Source of the DNA: Candidatus Tayloriibacteriota bacterium
GTDB lineage: Bacteria; Patescibacteriota; Minisyncoccia; Phycocordibacterales; JARIHA01
Length of the DNA stretch: 21,919 nt
Direction of reading: 5' to 3'
Assembly (NCBI GenBank): GCA_029288475.1
Contig: JARIHA010000131.1
Coordinates: 1-21,919 of the forward strand
Each line of letters opens with the position of its first letter. The stretch's first letter is position 1. A program made the position numbers and the translations under genes. Of the stretch, positions 14,795 through 21,886 are shown in pieces. The notes below the pieces were generated by a model that had not been told where the DNA came from, ran no database searches, and worked only from the letters and a program-made list of their open reading frames with translations.

Positions 14795-16522
14795 CTACAT
14801 ACTTTCCGGAGTCTCGATACCAAGCAACCAAAGACCATTCTGCATCGTCTCTACAAAGGCGGAAGTAAGAGCAATTCGATAAGGAGCTTCTGGAATATCC
14901 ACGGCAATTTGTTCTTTCGCATAGAAACTATTGAATGCGCTTGCAAGAGTGATCAGGTAAGTGGCAATATCGCTTGGAGAATACTCATGCGCGGCACGTT
15001 CCACAATATCCGGGAAACGAACAAGGAGTTTCTCGATCTCAGCGGTCTCACTTGGCAAAAAAGTTACTGCTCCCTTTACATTCTGCGACTTCGCTTTTTC
15101 CAATACCGACTTTGCCCTGACTGTAGAATACTGAAGATAAGGACCAGAGTCGCCTTCAAGCGAAAGCGACTTCTCCATGTCGTACACAATATCTTTGCCC
15201 GGCGACTGTCGTAGCATTGAATACTTAATAGCGGCAACTGCTACTTGTTGCGGAGTTTTTTCCTGCACAACGTGCTCCCCTTTTTCTCTTTTCTCATTTG
15301 TCTCAGCCATTTTTTCCTGCACGCGACCGATGGTATCCATAATAAGAGACTCGCCGGTTATGACCGAACCTGTCCTCGAGGACATTTTTCCGGTAGGCAA
15401 CAAAAGCATTCCATGGCCAATATGTTTTGTAGAAGCGGCAAGTTCGGGAAAAATCTGCTCAGCTGCCTTCATTACTACCTTAAAGTATTCAGTGATCTCG
15501 TTGGCGGTGATCACGATAGAAAAATCAGGATGCACTGTTTCAAATTTCTTGCGGTTCAATGCAAGCTCTTTTGCCTCATAGGTCGGCAAGCCCTCTTTAG
15601 TTATGAAAACTCGAGTATGGAGGCCGTAGTTCTCCCCGTGAAAAACCACTGCTCCGTCACTTTTTTCAAAAATGCCTTTTTCTACATTTTCCTCGACAAG
15701 CTTGACCGCATCATTCGCAAGCTGGCTCTCAAAGAAATAATAATCAAAATGAGTTCCCAGGATCTTATAGAGTTCTTCGAAATGTTCGAGGCTCCACCTT
15801 CGCCCTTTATCATACAATTCATTTATCTCGTTATCGCTTCGTGCATATACCTTCTTGTTGATAGCTTGGATCTTTGCCTTATTTTCTTCATCTTTATCAT
15901 AAAGCGAAGAACCCAATGCGTAAGCCCTACCCAGAAAAGCTACGACTGCTTTATTATCATTCTCATCCGCAGGCATCTCGGCCTTCGTCAGCATGATCCC
16001 ATAGATTGCCTTTGCGATATGTAGACCAACATCTCCTTGATAGTTCGCCCTCTTTACTTCAGCTCCGCTTGCCTCGATCAGCCTTGAAAGAGACTCACCG
16101 ATAGCATTGCTCATCAAGTGGCCAATATGAAATGCCTTGAATGGATTTGGATCAGTATATTCAAGAAGAACCTTCTTGCCTTTAAACTGTTGATTCCAGC
16201 CGTAATGCTTTTTCTCCTTATTTATTTCAGCGAGCATAGTGGCAAAAAACTGTTTAGAAAGATAGAAATTAATAAAACCAGGACCGGCTACTTCCACTTT
16301 GGCAATTTCTGGAATTGCATTCTTTTGAATTTCCGCAACAATCTGCGAGGCAAGCTCTCGGGGATTCTTCTTCAATCCTTTGGCAAGCACCAATGCAATA
16401 TTCGAAGAATAGTCGCCATGGATCAGTTCGCCAGGATATTCCAACGCCACCTTGTCGGCCTTAAGGAAAAGGGCCCGCAGTGCCTCGTTTATCTGAGATT
16501 TTAGCTTATCCTGTATGTTCAT
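14795..16522 (-). CDS. argS: arginyl-tRNA synthetase
   Basis: This is a class I synthetase of about 575 residues. An N-terminal Add-1-like domain (RALFLKADKVALEYPGE) is followed by the catalytic domain with HIGH at 132-135 (NPFKAFHIGHLMSNA). KMSSRTGSVI stands in the KMSKS position, and such degeneration is usual in ArgRS. SMLRQSPGKDIVYDMEKSLS and GPYLQYSTVRAKSVL are family landmarks leading to the DALR anticodon-binding domain at the C-terminus. The frame is open 31 codons further upstream, but that stretch spans a terminator tail and the promoter. MNIQDKLKSQINEAL is the normal start and lies 7 nt after an extended -10 box. Confidence 0.96.
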   Translation of the reverse strand: MNIQDKLKSQINEALRALFLKADKVALEYPGELIHGDYSSNIALVLAKGLKKNPRELASQIVAEIQKNAIPEIAKVEVAGPGFINFYLSKQFFATMLAEINKEKKHYGWNQQFKGKKVLLEYTDPNPFKAFHIGHLMSNAIGESLSRLIEASGAEVKRANYQGDVGLHIAKAIYGIMLTKAEMPADENDNKAVVAFLGRAYALGSSLYDKDEENKAKIQAINKKVYARSDNEINELYDKGRRWSLEHFEELYKILGTHFDYYFFESQLANDAVKLVEENVEKGIFEKSDGAVVFHGENYGLHTRVFITKEGLPTYEAKELALNRKKFETVHPDFSIVITANEITEYFKVVMKAAEQIFPELAASTKHIGHGMLLLPTGKMSSRTGSVITGESLIMDTIGRVQEKMAETNEKREKGEHVVQEKTPQQVAVAAIKYSMLRQSPGKDIVYDMEKSLSLEGDSGPYLQYSTVRAKSVLEKAKSQNVKGAVTFLPSETAEIEKLLVRFPDIVERAAHEYSPSDIATYLITLASAFNSFYAKEQIAVDIPEAPYRIALTSAFVETMQNGLWLLGIETPESM

Positions 16523-16529
16523 AACGATT

Positions 16530-16538
16530 ATTCTAGCA
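16530..16538 (-). promoter_or_regulatory. extended -10 (TGCTAGAAT) 7 nt before argS ATG
   Basis: TGC-TAGAAT on the minus strand ends 7 nt before the ATG, predicting a leaderless message. It follows the terminator of the upstream orphan gene. No Shine-Dalgarno is present and the -35 is weak. Confidence 0.6.
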
Positions 16539-16565
16539 TTTGAGCCGTATTTATAAAAATGATAC

Positions 16566-16588
16566 AAAAAAGGCCGCTTGAAGCAGCC
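16566..16588 (-). terminator. intrinsic terminator after the 70-residue orphan gene
   Basis: GGCTGC and GCGGCC (one U-G) form a 6-bp stem with a 5-nt loop followed by six T on the minus strand. It sits 24 nt after the stop of the small gene and ahead of argS. Confidence 0.85.
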
Positions 16589-16611
16589 CTTGAAAAAAAC
16601 CGACATGTCAG

Positions 16612-16824
16612 TCATGCTTTAGGAAGCATGAGCCCTCGGCTGAGGCCATCTTCGCGAACACCCTGAGTAAAAATTTCTTGCCCTTCAGTTGTCCCGAAGA
16701 CTTCCTCCAGGAAAGCCAGGCTGAAGCTGACACCGTACCTGGCGCAGATCCGTATGGCCTGCTTAAAATCCATCTGTGGACCAGTGGGTCTTTGGATACT
16801 CCTACTCCTACGTTTTCTATTCAT
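16612..16824 (-). CDS. small basic protein of unknown function, about 70 residues
   Basis: No family is recognised. The N-terminus is strongly basic (MNRKRRSRSIQRPTGPQ). It is followed by a helix-like core FKQAIRICARYGVSFSLAFL and an EEVFGTTEGQEIFTQGV segment. The start is uncertain. The frame is open back to 16932, but a promoter-like pair lies inside that stretch, so the first ATG after it is preferred. A second in-frame ATG at 16773 would leave 53 residues. No clear Shine-Dalgarno precedes either. Support comes from the promoter and from a strong terminator just after the stop. It is a single-gene unit between dut and argS. Confidence 0.5.
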   Translation of the reverse strand: MNRKRRSRSIQRPTGPQMDFKQAIRICARYGVSFSLAFLEEVFGTTEGQEIFTQGVREDGLSRGLMLPKA

Positions 16825-16852
16825 AATGTTCAAGTTGTTTGGGCCGTCAGAA

Positions 16853-16881
16853 ATAGTACTCCATTCTGAAATAGAACGCAA
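16853..16881 (-). promoter_or_regulatory. promoter of the 70-residue gene: TTGCGT, 17-nt spacer, TACTAT
   Basis: -35 and -10 boxes with ideal 17-nt spacing lie just downstream of the dut stop. The predicted start site is about 22 nt before the preferred ATG. Confidence 0.45.
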
Positions 16882-16912
16882 CGAGAAAATTAATATGCTA
16901 GCCTTTTCTAAA

Positions 16913-17335
16913 CTACTTCCCCGTACTGCCAAAACGCCCCTCTCCTCGCGAGCTTTCGCTCAAAGAATCTGTCTCTTCCAATTCACCAATAATTACAGGA
17001 AAAATGACCAGCTGTGCAAGCTTGTCTCCTTTTGAAATATGATAAACTTCTTCCCCGAGATTTATGAGATTGGCATTGTATTCCCCACGGTACCCTGCAT
17101 CAAAGACGCCGCCCATACTGTGAATGCCCGCTTTCTTTGGCAGACTGCTCTTATCCTTTACGAGAGCGGCGTATCCAGTTGGAAATTCCAGTGCAAATCC
17201 AAAGAAGAAGATCCTCCTTTCTTGCGGTTTCAGATCATAGTCTTCACGAGCATACAGATCCATACCGACATCTCCAGGATGTGCGTATGTTGGCATTATC
17301 GTATCAGGAAAAAGTTTCTTTACTTTTATCTTCAT
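16913..17335 (-). CDS. dut: dUTP diphosphatase (trimeric dUTPase)
   Basis: It hydrolyses dUTP to dUMP and pyrophosphate, keeping uracil out of DNA and feeding dTMP synthesis. All five motifs are present in order: GDVGMDLYA, KDKSSLPKKAGI, GGVFDAGYRGEYNANLIN, KGDKLAQLVI and the Gly-rich C-terminal arm RGEGRFGSTGK. At 140 residues it is standard. The ATG overlaps the tmk stop by one base (TAATG), so translation is coupled. It is the last gene of the dTMP-supply run on this strand. Confidence 0.96.
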   Translation of the reverse strand: MKIKVKKLFPDTIMPTYAHPGDVGMDLYAREDYDLKPQERRIFFFGFALEFPTGYAALVKDKSSLPKKAGIHSMGGVFDAGYRGEYNANLINLGEEVYHISKGDKLAQLVIFPVIIGELEETDSLSESSRGEGRFGSTGK

Positions 17336-18024
17336 TATTTGATCTTCAAAAATGGCTTTATAATATTCATGACCTTGCGGTGAATATCCTCTCGTGAGAG
17401 TAGCTTGCCCTCCTCATAGCACTCGATGACCTTCCATTCTTTTCTTTTGCTTGCCATGTCGGTGTAAATATTCTTCACTTCTTTTTGAAACTTCACGCTT
17501 TTTTCATGTTGATCCTTCGCACCTTTTTTCCCCATGTAGTCACGCATTTCTTTCTGGGCAATGAGCTGTGCAGATATCTTGGTCGGTACCGAGAGATAGA
17601 TGACAAGATCAGGCTTTGGAAGGCCGAGTTCATGGTATTCCCCCTCTTCGATGAAAGAGACAAACTCCGCGCGCTTGGCCTTTGGCAATTTTGCAGATTG
17701 AAAGACAATATTACTTGGAGTATAGCGATCGCAGATGACGTGGCCGTCTTTTAGCGACTCTATCAGCAAATACTTTGCGCGTGCCCGATCGAGCATATAT
17801 GGGAGTGAAGAAAGATAAGGAGACATGTGGAGAAAATCTCCAAACTCGCCAGACAAACAGCGCCCAATGAGCTCACCGAAAGCTGATTTCTTGTATCGCG
17901 GAAATTCAAAGGTAGTGACCGGCCCGTACTTACTCAACGATTTTTCCAAAAGCTGTGACTGTGTAGCCTTCCCAGAACCATCTGCACCTTCGATGATGAT
18001 CAGTTTTCCGTGATTATAGATCAT
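17335..18024 (-). CDS. tmk: thymidylate kinase (dTMP kinase-like)
   Basis: It phosphorylates dTMP to dTDP with ATP. The P-loop GADGSGKAT is at 13-21. The base/phosphate-binding region includes FEFPRYKKSAFGELI, and the DR(Y/S) signature appears as ICDRYTPSNIVFQSAK. PKPDLVIYLSVP is the next family strand. The lid region (QKEMRDYMGKKGAKDQHE) is longer and more basic than in E. coli Tmk, closer to the eukaryote/archaeal-like pattern. At 229 residues it is slightly long. It begins 10 nt after glyA and overlaps dut by one base. Confidence 0.92.
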   Translation of the reverse strand: MIYNHGKLIIIEGADGSGKATQSQLLEKSLSKYGPVTTFEFPRYKKSAFGELIGRCLSGEFGDFLHMSPYLSSLPYMLDRARAKYLLIESLKDGHVICDRYTPSNIVFQSAKLPKAKRAEFVSFIEEGEYHELGLPKPDLVIYLSVPTKISAQLIAQKEMRDYMGKKGAKDQHEKSVKFQKEVKNIYTDMASKRKEWKVIECYEEGKLLSREDIHRKVMNIIKPFLKIK

Positions 18025-18034
18025 AAATGATTAA

Positions 18035-19213
18035 TTATTTCTTTCGCAAAACCTTATCAATCTTTTCAGCGATCTTCACCATGTCCTTCTCTTTCTTGCC
18101 GCGAGTAGTCTCTGCGGCCGTACCGAGCCGAATGCCGGACGGATCCATTGGAGAACGAGTTTCTCCCGGAATAGTATTCTTGTTCACGATAATGCCGGCC
18201 TTTTCAAGCAGATCACTCGCCTCTTTTCCGGATATTCCGCCAATTCCCTGCATCCACGTATCCATAAGAATAAGATGACTGTCAGTACCGCCAGAAACAA
18301 TTCTCCAGCCAAGCTTCTGAAGAGTGGTGGCAAGCACCTGCGCATTCTTGATCACCTGTTTTGCATATTTTTTGAATGAAGGCTGAGCGGCTTCCTTGAG
18401 AGCTACTGCGACCGCGGCCACTTGATTGAGATGAGGGCCGCCCTGAAGTCCAGGAAACACCGCCTTATCGATCTTCTTTCCAAGCTCTCGTGCATCGTTC
18501 TTTGCAAAGATCATCGCTGAGCGCGGACCGCGAAGCGTCTTATGCACGGTCGTGGTCACCACATCTGCGTACTCAAAAGGAGAAGGATACGCTTTCCCCG
18601 CTACCAGCCCGGCAAAGTGGGACATGTCTACCATGAGCAGTGCGCCGACCGCATCAGCGATCTCCCGAAATTTCTTAAAATCAACCGTGCGAGGATATGC
18701 GGTAAAACCAGCGACAATGATGTCTGGTTTTGCATTGAGAGCGATCTTCTTGATCTCCTCGTAATCAATGACTTCGGTCTTCATATCAACGCCAAATGGG
18801 ATCTGTGCCCAAAACTTTCCCGTAGCGGATACCTTGTGACCATGAGTAAGATGCCCACCATTATCAAGCGACATTCCCATGATCTTCCCTCCCTGAGGAA
18901 CAAGTCCTACATATACAGCAAGGTTGGCCGGAGAACCAGAAAGCGGCTGAACGTTTACATGCCATTTTTCCGCAGAAAGATCAAAAAGCTTTAATGCCCT
19001 TTCGATAGCCAGTGACTCGATCTTATCCACCACTTCATTTCCGCCATAATACCTCTTGCCCGAATACCCTTCCGCATATTTATTAGTGAGCTCGGAACCA
19101 AGAGCTTCGAGAACATCCTTGGAAACGTAGTTCTCAGAGGCAATAAGATTGACGACGCTTTTTTGTCGCTTTTTCTCCTGCTCGATGAGTTTTTTGATTT
19201 GTATATCCTTCAT
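18035..19213 (-). CDS. glyA: serine hydroxymethyltransferase
   Basis: This PLP enzyme converts serine and THF to glycine and 5,10-methylene-THF, the one-carbon donor for ThyA. Landmarks are YAEGYSGKRYYGGNE (46-60), the stretch around MVDMSHFAGLVA (194-205) and the PLP-binding Lys K225 in VVTTTVHKTLRGPRS. At 392 residues it is a little shorter than the ~415 of E. coli GlyA, mainly at the C-terminus. It starts 31 nt after the MazG-like gene. No Shine-Dalgarno is present. A weak AAGAAT 7 nt before the ATG could be a -10 box. Its placement beside thymidylate genes fits methylene-THF supply. Confidence 0.96.
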   Translation of the reverse strand: MKDIQIKKLIEQEKKRQKSVVNLIASENYVSKDVLEALGSELTNKYAEGYSGKRYYGGNEVVDKIESLAIERALKLFDLSAEKWHVNVQPLSGSPANLAVYVGLVPQGGKIMGMSLDNGGHLTHGHKVSATGKFWAQIPFGVDMKTEVIDYEEIKKIALNAKPDIIVAGFTAYPRTVDFKKFREIADAVGALLMVDMSHFAGLVAGKAYPSPFEYADVVTTTVHKTLRGPRSAMIFAKNDARELGKKIDKAVFPGLQGGPHLNQVAAVAVALKEAAQPSFKKYAKQVIKNAQVLATTLQKLGWRIVSGGTDSHLILMDTWMQGIGGISGKEASDLLEKAGIIVNKNTIPGETRSPMDPSGIRLGTAAETTRGKKEKDMVKIAEKIDKVLRKK

Positions 19214-19244
19214 GGTAAAAATTCTTAACTAGTTGGTAATAACC

Positions 19245-19553
19245 CTAATCCTTTATCCTCGTAAGTACCCCGTCCACCTTTTTGTACTGGCGGTTCTTAT
19301 TCTTCTCAACCTTCTTAAGGATCTCTTCACCAAGATCAATATTGCATATCTCTGCAATGCCAAGTAGGAAAATGGCCACATCAGCCAATTCCTCCGGAAA
19401 ATCCTCCTTCTTTTTATGATACGCGGCAAAAGCCTCCGCAAGCTCTTCATTGAGATAGCAAAATTCAAGATAAATGTCTTTTACATTAAAACCCTTTGCA
19501 ACCTTATTATCATAAATCTCCTTCTGTAATTTTTTACTTTCAATGGTAGCCAT
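19245..19553 (-). CDS. MazG-like nucleotide pyrophosphohydrolase
   Basis: This small all-alpha NTP pyrophosphatase of 102 residues belongs to the MazG/dCTPase/HisE-like superfamily. The two metal-binding acidic motifs are visible: E36-E37-x-x-E40 (LNEELAEAF) and E54-E55-x-x-D58 (PEELADVAIFLLGIAE). Related enzymes hydrolyse dCTP, dUTP or damaged (d)NTPs to monophosphates. Its place between dCMP deaminase and glyA would suit a dCTPase that supplies dCMP, but the substrate cannot be read from sequence. The ATG follows the deaminase stop by 4 nt without a Shine-Dalgarno, so translation is probably coupled. Confidence 0.85.
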   Translation of the reverse strand: MATIESKKLQKEIYDNKVAKGFNVKDIYLEFCYLNEELAEAFAAYHKKKEDFPEELADVAIFLLGIAEICNIDLGEEILKKVEKNKNRQYKKVDGVLTRIKD

Positions 19554-19557
19554 AAAG

Positions 19558-20064
19558 TTACATATTAGTGTAAGTCTCCATTTTATTATTCAGTAATTCA
19601 AACACCACGCCTGATTCTTTAAAGACACGCTTTGTCTGCTCCCCTGCGTGATAATCCATGTTTGAAATTACCTTTTTAATTCCGGAGTTAATGATCATCT
19701 TGGCACATACATAACAAGGAGTCATGTGAGAATAAAGCGTTCCACCTTCAAGACTCACTCCTGTGCGTGCCGCCTGAGTGATAGCATTCGACTCAGCGTG
19801 GGAAGTACGAATACAGTGCTGGCTCTTACTACCATCAGCATGAATTACAGTATGAAATTCATGCCCAATCTCATCGCAGTGTTTAACGCCTGCAGGAGAA
19901 CCTACATAGCCAGTTGAAAGTATCCTGTTATTCCTCGCAATTACACAACCTGATCTTCCACGGTCACAAGTTCCGCGTTTTCCTGCAAGTTCCGCAATAC
20001 TCATAAAATACTCATCCCACGACGGTCGTTTGTATGCAGCCACTGCCTGTTTCGCTTTTTTCAT
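19558..20064 (-). CDS. dCMP deaminase
   Basis: This zinc cytidine-deaminase-fold enzyme converts dCMP to dUMP, the ThyA substrate. Zinc and proton-shuttle residues are H89-A-E91 (TSHAESNAI) and C117-x-x-C120 (TPCYVCAKMI). The N-terminal SWDEYFMSIAELAGKRGTCDR and the CVIARNNRILSTGYVGSPAG strand are typical of the dCMP/ComEB group. At 168 residues the length fits. The insert KHCDEIGHEF...HCIRTSHAE carries additional Cys/His residues usual in this group, a possible second metal site. It heads the minus-strand dTMP-supply run from a back-to-back promoter shared with thyA. Confidence 0.93.
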   Translation of the reverse strand: MKKAKQAVAAYKRPSWDEYFMSIAELAGKRGTCDRGRSGCVIARNNRILSTGYVGSPAGVKHCDEIGHEFHTVIHADGSKSQHCIRTSHAESNAITQAARTGVSLEGGTLYSHMTPCYVCAKMIINSGIKKVISNMDYHAGEQTKRVFKESGVVFELLNNKMETYTNM

Positions 20065-20073
20065 AATAGGTCA

Positions 20074-20102
20074 ATTATATCCACTCCTTATAAAATATAC
20101 AA
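20074..20102 (-). promoter_or_regulatory. dCMP deaminase promoter: TTGTAT, 17-nt spacer, TATAAT
   Basis: A consensus -10 (20079-20074) and a 4/6 -35 (20102-20097) have ideal spacing. The -10 ends 9 nt before the ATG, so the leader is only about 3 nt and holds no Shine-Dalgarno. Confidence 0.7.
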
Positions 20103-20103
20103 T

Positions 20104-20133
20104 TTGCAATGAATAAGGATAAATAGGTATAAT
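20104..20133 (+). promoter_or_regulatory. thyA promoter: TTGCAA, 18-nt spacer, TATAAT, leaderless
   Basis: A consensus -10 (20128-20133) ends 6 nt before the thyA ATG, putting the predicted transcription start at the ATG itself. The -35 lies one base from the oppositely directed -35 of the deaminase promoter, so the two promoters stand back to back. Confidence 0.72.
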
Positions 20134-20139
20134 CATTTC

Positions 20140-20967
20140 ATGAAAAACTATCAAGAAGTGCTAAAAAACATCATGGAGAAAGGTGTTGATAGAAAAGGAA
20201 GAAATGGACTAACACGAGCAATCTTTGCAGTACAACTTCGGTACAATCTAGAAGAAGGCTTCCCCGCAGTAACCACAAAACAACTCGCGTTTAAAGCAGT
20301 AAAAAGTGAACTACTCTGGTTCTTAGAAGGAAGCAATGACGATAATCGCTTAAAAGAAATACTCGGCGCAGAGAGAACGATCTGGACAGACAATGCCAAT
20401 GCAGATTATTGGAAACCTAAAGCTAAATTTGAAGGTGACCTTGGAAGGATTTACGGCGTACAGTGGAGAAAATGGCAATCACCAAATGGAAAGGTAGTCG
20501 ACCAAATCGCAAAAGTAATTGAGAAATTAAAAACAGACCCGAACGACAGAAGACTGATCGTAAACGCATGGAATCCAGGAGAACTCGACGAAATGGCTTT
20601 ACCCCCATGCCATATGATGTTTCAACTCTTTCCTGCAAATGGCAAACTTTCACTCCACATGGTACAAAGAAGTTGCGATATGTTCCTTGGTGTTCCCTTC
20701 AATATTGCTTCATATTCGCTTCTTCTCTCAATGATTGCCCAAGTAGTGGGAATGACCGCGCATGAATTCGTCATCACCCTTAACGACGCGCATATCTATC
20801 ATGAACATTTTGATGCAGTAAAAGAACAACTCACTCGCATTCCGACCGCACTACCAAAACTTTGGCTTAATCCTGAAATTAAGGACATAGATTCCTTTAA
20901 AATGGATGATATAAAACTTGTCGATTATACATTCCAACCCTCGATCAAAGCAAAAATGATCGTCTAA
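20140..20967 (+). CDS. thyA: thymidylate synthase (ThyA type)
   Basis: It methylates dUMP to dTMP with 5,10-methylene-THF, producing dihydrofolate. The catalytic Cys is C157 (ALPPCHMMFQ). The phosphate-binding QRSCDMFLGVPFNIASY (176-192) and LNDAHIYHEHFDAVKEQL are signature segments, and the N-terminal LLWFLEGSNDDNRLKE region is typical. At 275 residues it is close to normal, ending SIKAKMIV where others have IKAPVAV. No Shine-Dalgarno is present; the message is predicted leaderless. It is followed 13 nt later by folA, pairing the producer of dihydrofolate with the enzyme that reduces it. Confidence 0.97.
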   Translation: MKNYQEVLKNIMEKGVDRKGRNGLTRAIFAVQLRYNLEEGFPAVTTKQLAFKAVKSELLWFLEGSNDDNRLKEILGAERTIWTDNANADYWKPKAKFEGDLGRIYGVQWRKWQSPNGKVVDQIAKVIEKLKTDPNDRRLIVNAWNPGELDEMALPPCHMMFQLFPANGKLSLHMVQRSCDMFLGVPFNIASYSLLLSMIAQVVGMTAHEFVITLNDAHIYHEHFDAVKEQLTRIPTALPKLWLNPEIKDIDSFKMDDIKLVDYTFQPSIKAKMIV

Positions 20968-20980
20968 TAAATATCAACAC

Positions 20981-21469
20981 ATGATTTCCTTAATTGCTGG
21001 AGTTGATAAGAATTTCCTCATTGGTAACAATAATCAATTACCTTGGGAGCGTATTCCTGCTGACATGAAACATCTCCGTGAAAAAACAATCGGAAAAACC
21101 ATTGTCATGGGAAGAAAAACCTTTGATTCCATCGGAAAACCCTTACCCAACAGGACTAACATTATCCTCACGGGAGACAAAAATTATAAAGCTGAAGGTT
21201 GTACTATTGTTCATTCTATTGAAGAAATAAAAGCCCTTTCAAATTCTACCAACGAAATTATAATTTTTGGTGGCTCAACTCTCTATAAAGAATTTATACC
21301 GCTGGTACAAAAAATGTATATTACTTTTATCGATGGATCCTTTAAAGGCGATGTGCATTTCCCTTTAAAAGATTTTTCTAACTGGCAAATAGAAGAAGAT
21401 GAGATACTACAACCAAGCGAAAAAAATAAATGGAAACTCAGGTTTACCACTTTTACTAAATCTGTTTAG
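20981..21469 (+). CDS. folA: dihydrofolate reductase
   Basis: It reduces dihydrofolate to tetrahydrofolate with NADPH. Motifs are AGVDKNFLIGNNNQLPW (substrate/Met20-loop region), HLREKTIGKTIVMGRKTFDS, GKPLPNRTNIILT and the NADPH-binding IIFGGSTLYKEFIP. MYITFIDGSFKGDVHFP corresponds to the usual Y-x-T-x-I-x-x-x-x-x-G-D-x-x-F-P block. At 162 residues it is standard chromosomal size. It probably forms an operon with thyA. Its 3' end overlaps the convergent deoxyribosyltransferase-like gene by 14 bp. Confidence 0.96.
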   Translation: MISLIAGVDKNFLIGNNNQLPWERIPADMKHLREKTIGKTIVMGRKTFDSIGKPLPNRTNIILTGDKNYKAEGCTIVHSIEEIKALSNSTNEIIIFGGSTLYKEFIPLVQKMYITFIDGSFKGDVHFPLKDFSNWQIEEDEILQPSEKNKWKLRFTTFTKSV

Positions 21470-21812
21470 ATAATTTTACGGTAAGAAACTCCTTAAGCAT
21501 GTTCGGAATCTCCGACATTTCTTTATACTTTTGATAAGAATAGAAAGGTTTATCGATTCCTTCAAAGAATTTAGTGGCTATTCTGCCACGCTCAGCGACC
21601 ACAAGGACTGGTATACCCCGCTTTTCAATTGCTACAGCTAATTCATAACCAAGGCCCGTAGAAAGATAATCGCCGATACCAAGCATCACATCACAAGTAG
21701 CAAGACAATTATTAATATCCCATTGATAGATCTGACTAGGAGTGCCAGTACCAAGAGGAACAAAGTCCAATACTTCAAAATTCGCGCGAAGCACTTTCTT
21801 TACCTCTTCCAC
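21456..21812 (-). CDS. nucleoside 2-deoxyribosyltransferase-like protein, N-terminus out of frame
   Basis: The 118-residue frame shows the core of the nucleoside 2-deoxyribosyltransferase/DNPH1-like fold. CDVMLGIGDYLSTGLGYELA (40-59) contains the D...G..S.G...E pattern with E57 as probable nucleophile, then AIEKRGIPVLVVAERGR. Relatives exchange bases on deoxynucleosides or hydrolyse deoxynucleotide N-glycosidic bonds. The GTG start leaves out the first beta strand. In-frame codons upstream read KVYVGCGLTGSPQEFKDR, the expected fold start, but no in-frame ATG, GTG or TTG precedes it. An ATG at 21879, 7 nt after an extended -10 box, reads MNKA and then a stop. Removing one base gives MNKAKVYVGCGLTG. 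The gene is either frameshifted or carries a sequence error. Confidence 0.7.
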   Translation of the reverse strand: MEEVKKVLRANFEVLDFVPLGTGTPSQIYQWDINNCLATCDVMLGIGDYLSTGLGYELAVAIEKRGIPVLVVAERGRIATKFFEGIDKPFYSYQKYKEMSEIPNMLKEFLTVKLSKQI

Positions 21813-21886
21813 CCTATCTTTAAATTCCTGAGGACTACCAGTAAGCCCGCACCCAACATATACCTTAAGCCTTATTCATAATCAAA

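Noticed and set aside
15245..16024. Plus-strand frame of 259 residues
   Set aside because: It lies wholly antisense to argS and has no recognisable domain, Shine-Dalgarno or promoter. It is a shadow of biased codon use on the other strand.
16523..16615. Upstream extension of argS by 31 codons
   Set aside because: It covers the intrinsic terminator of the neighbouring gene and the argS -10 box. ArgRS sequence begins at MNIQDK.
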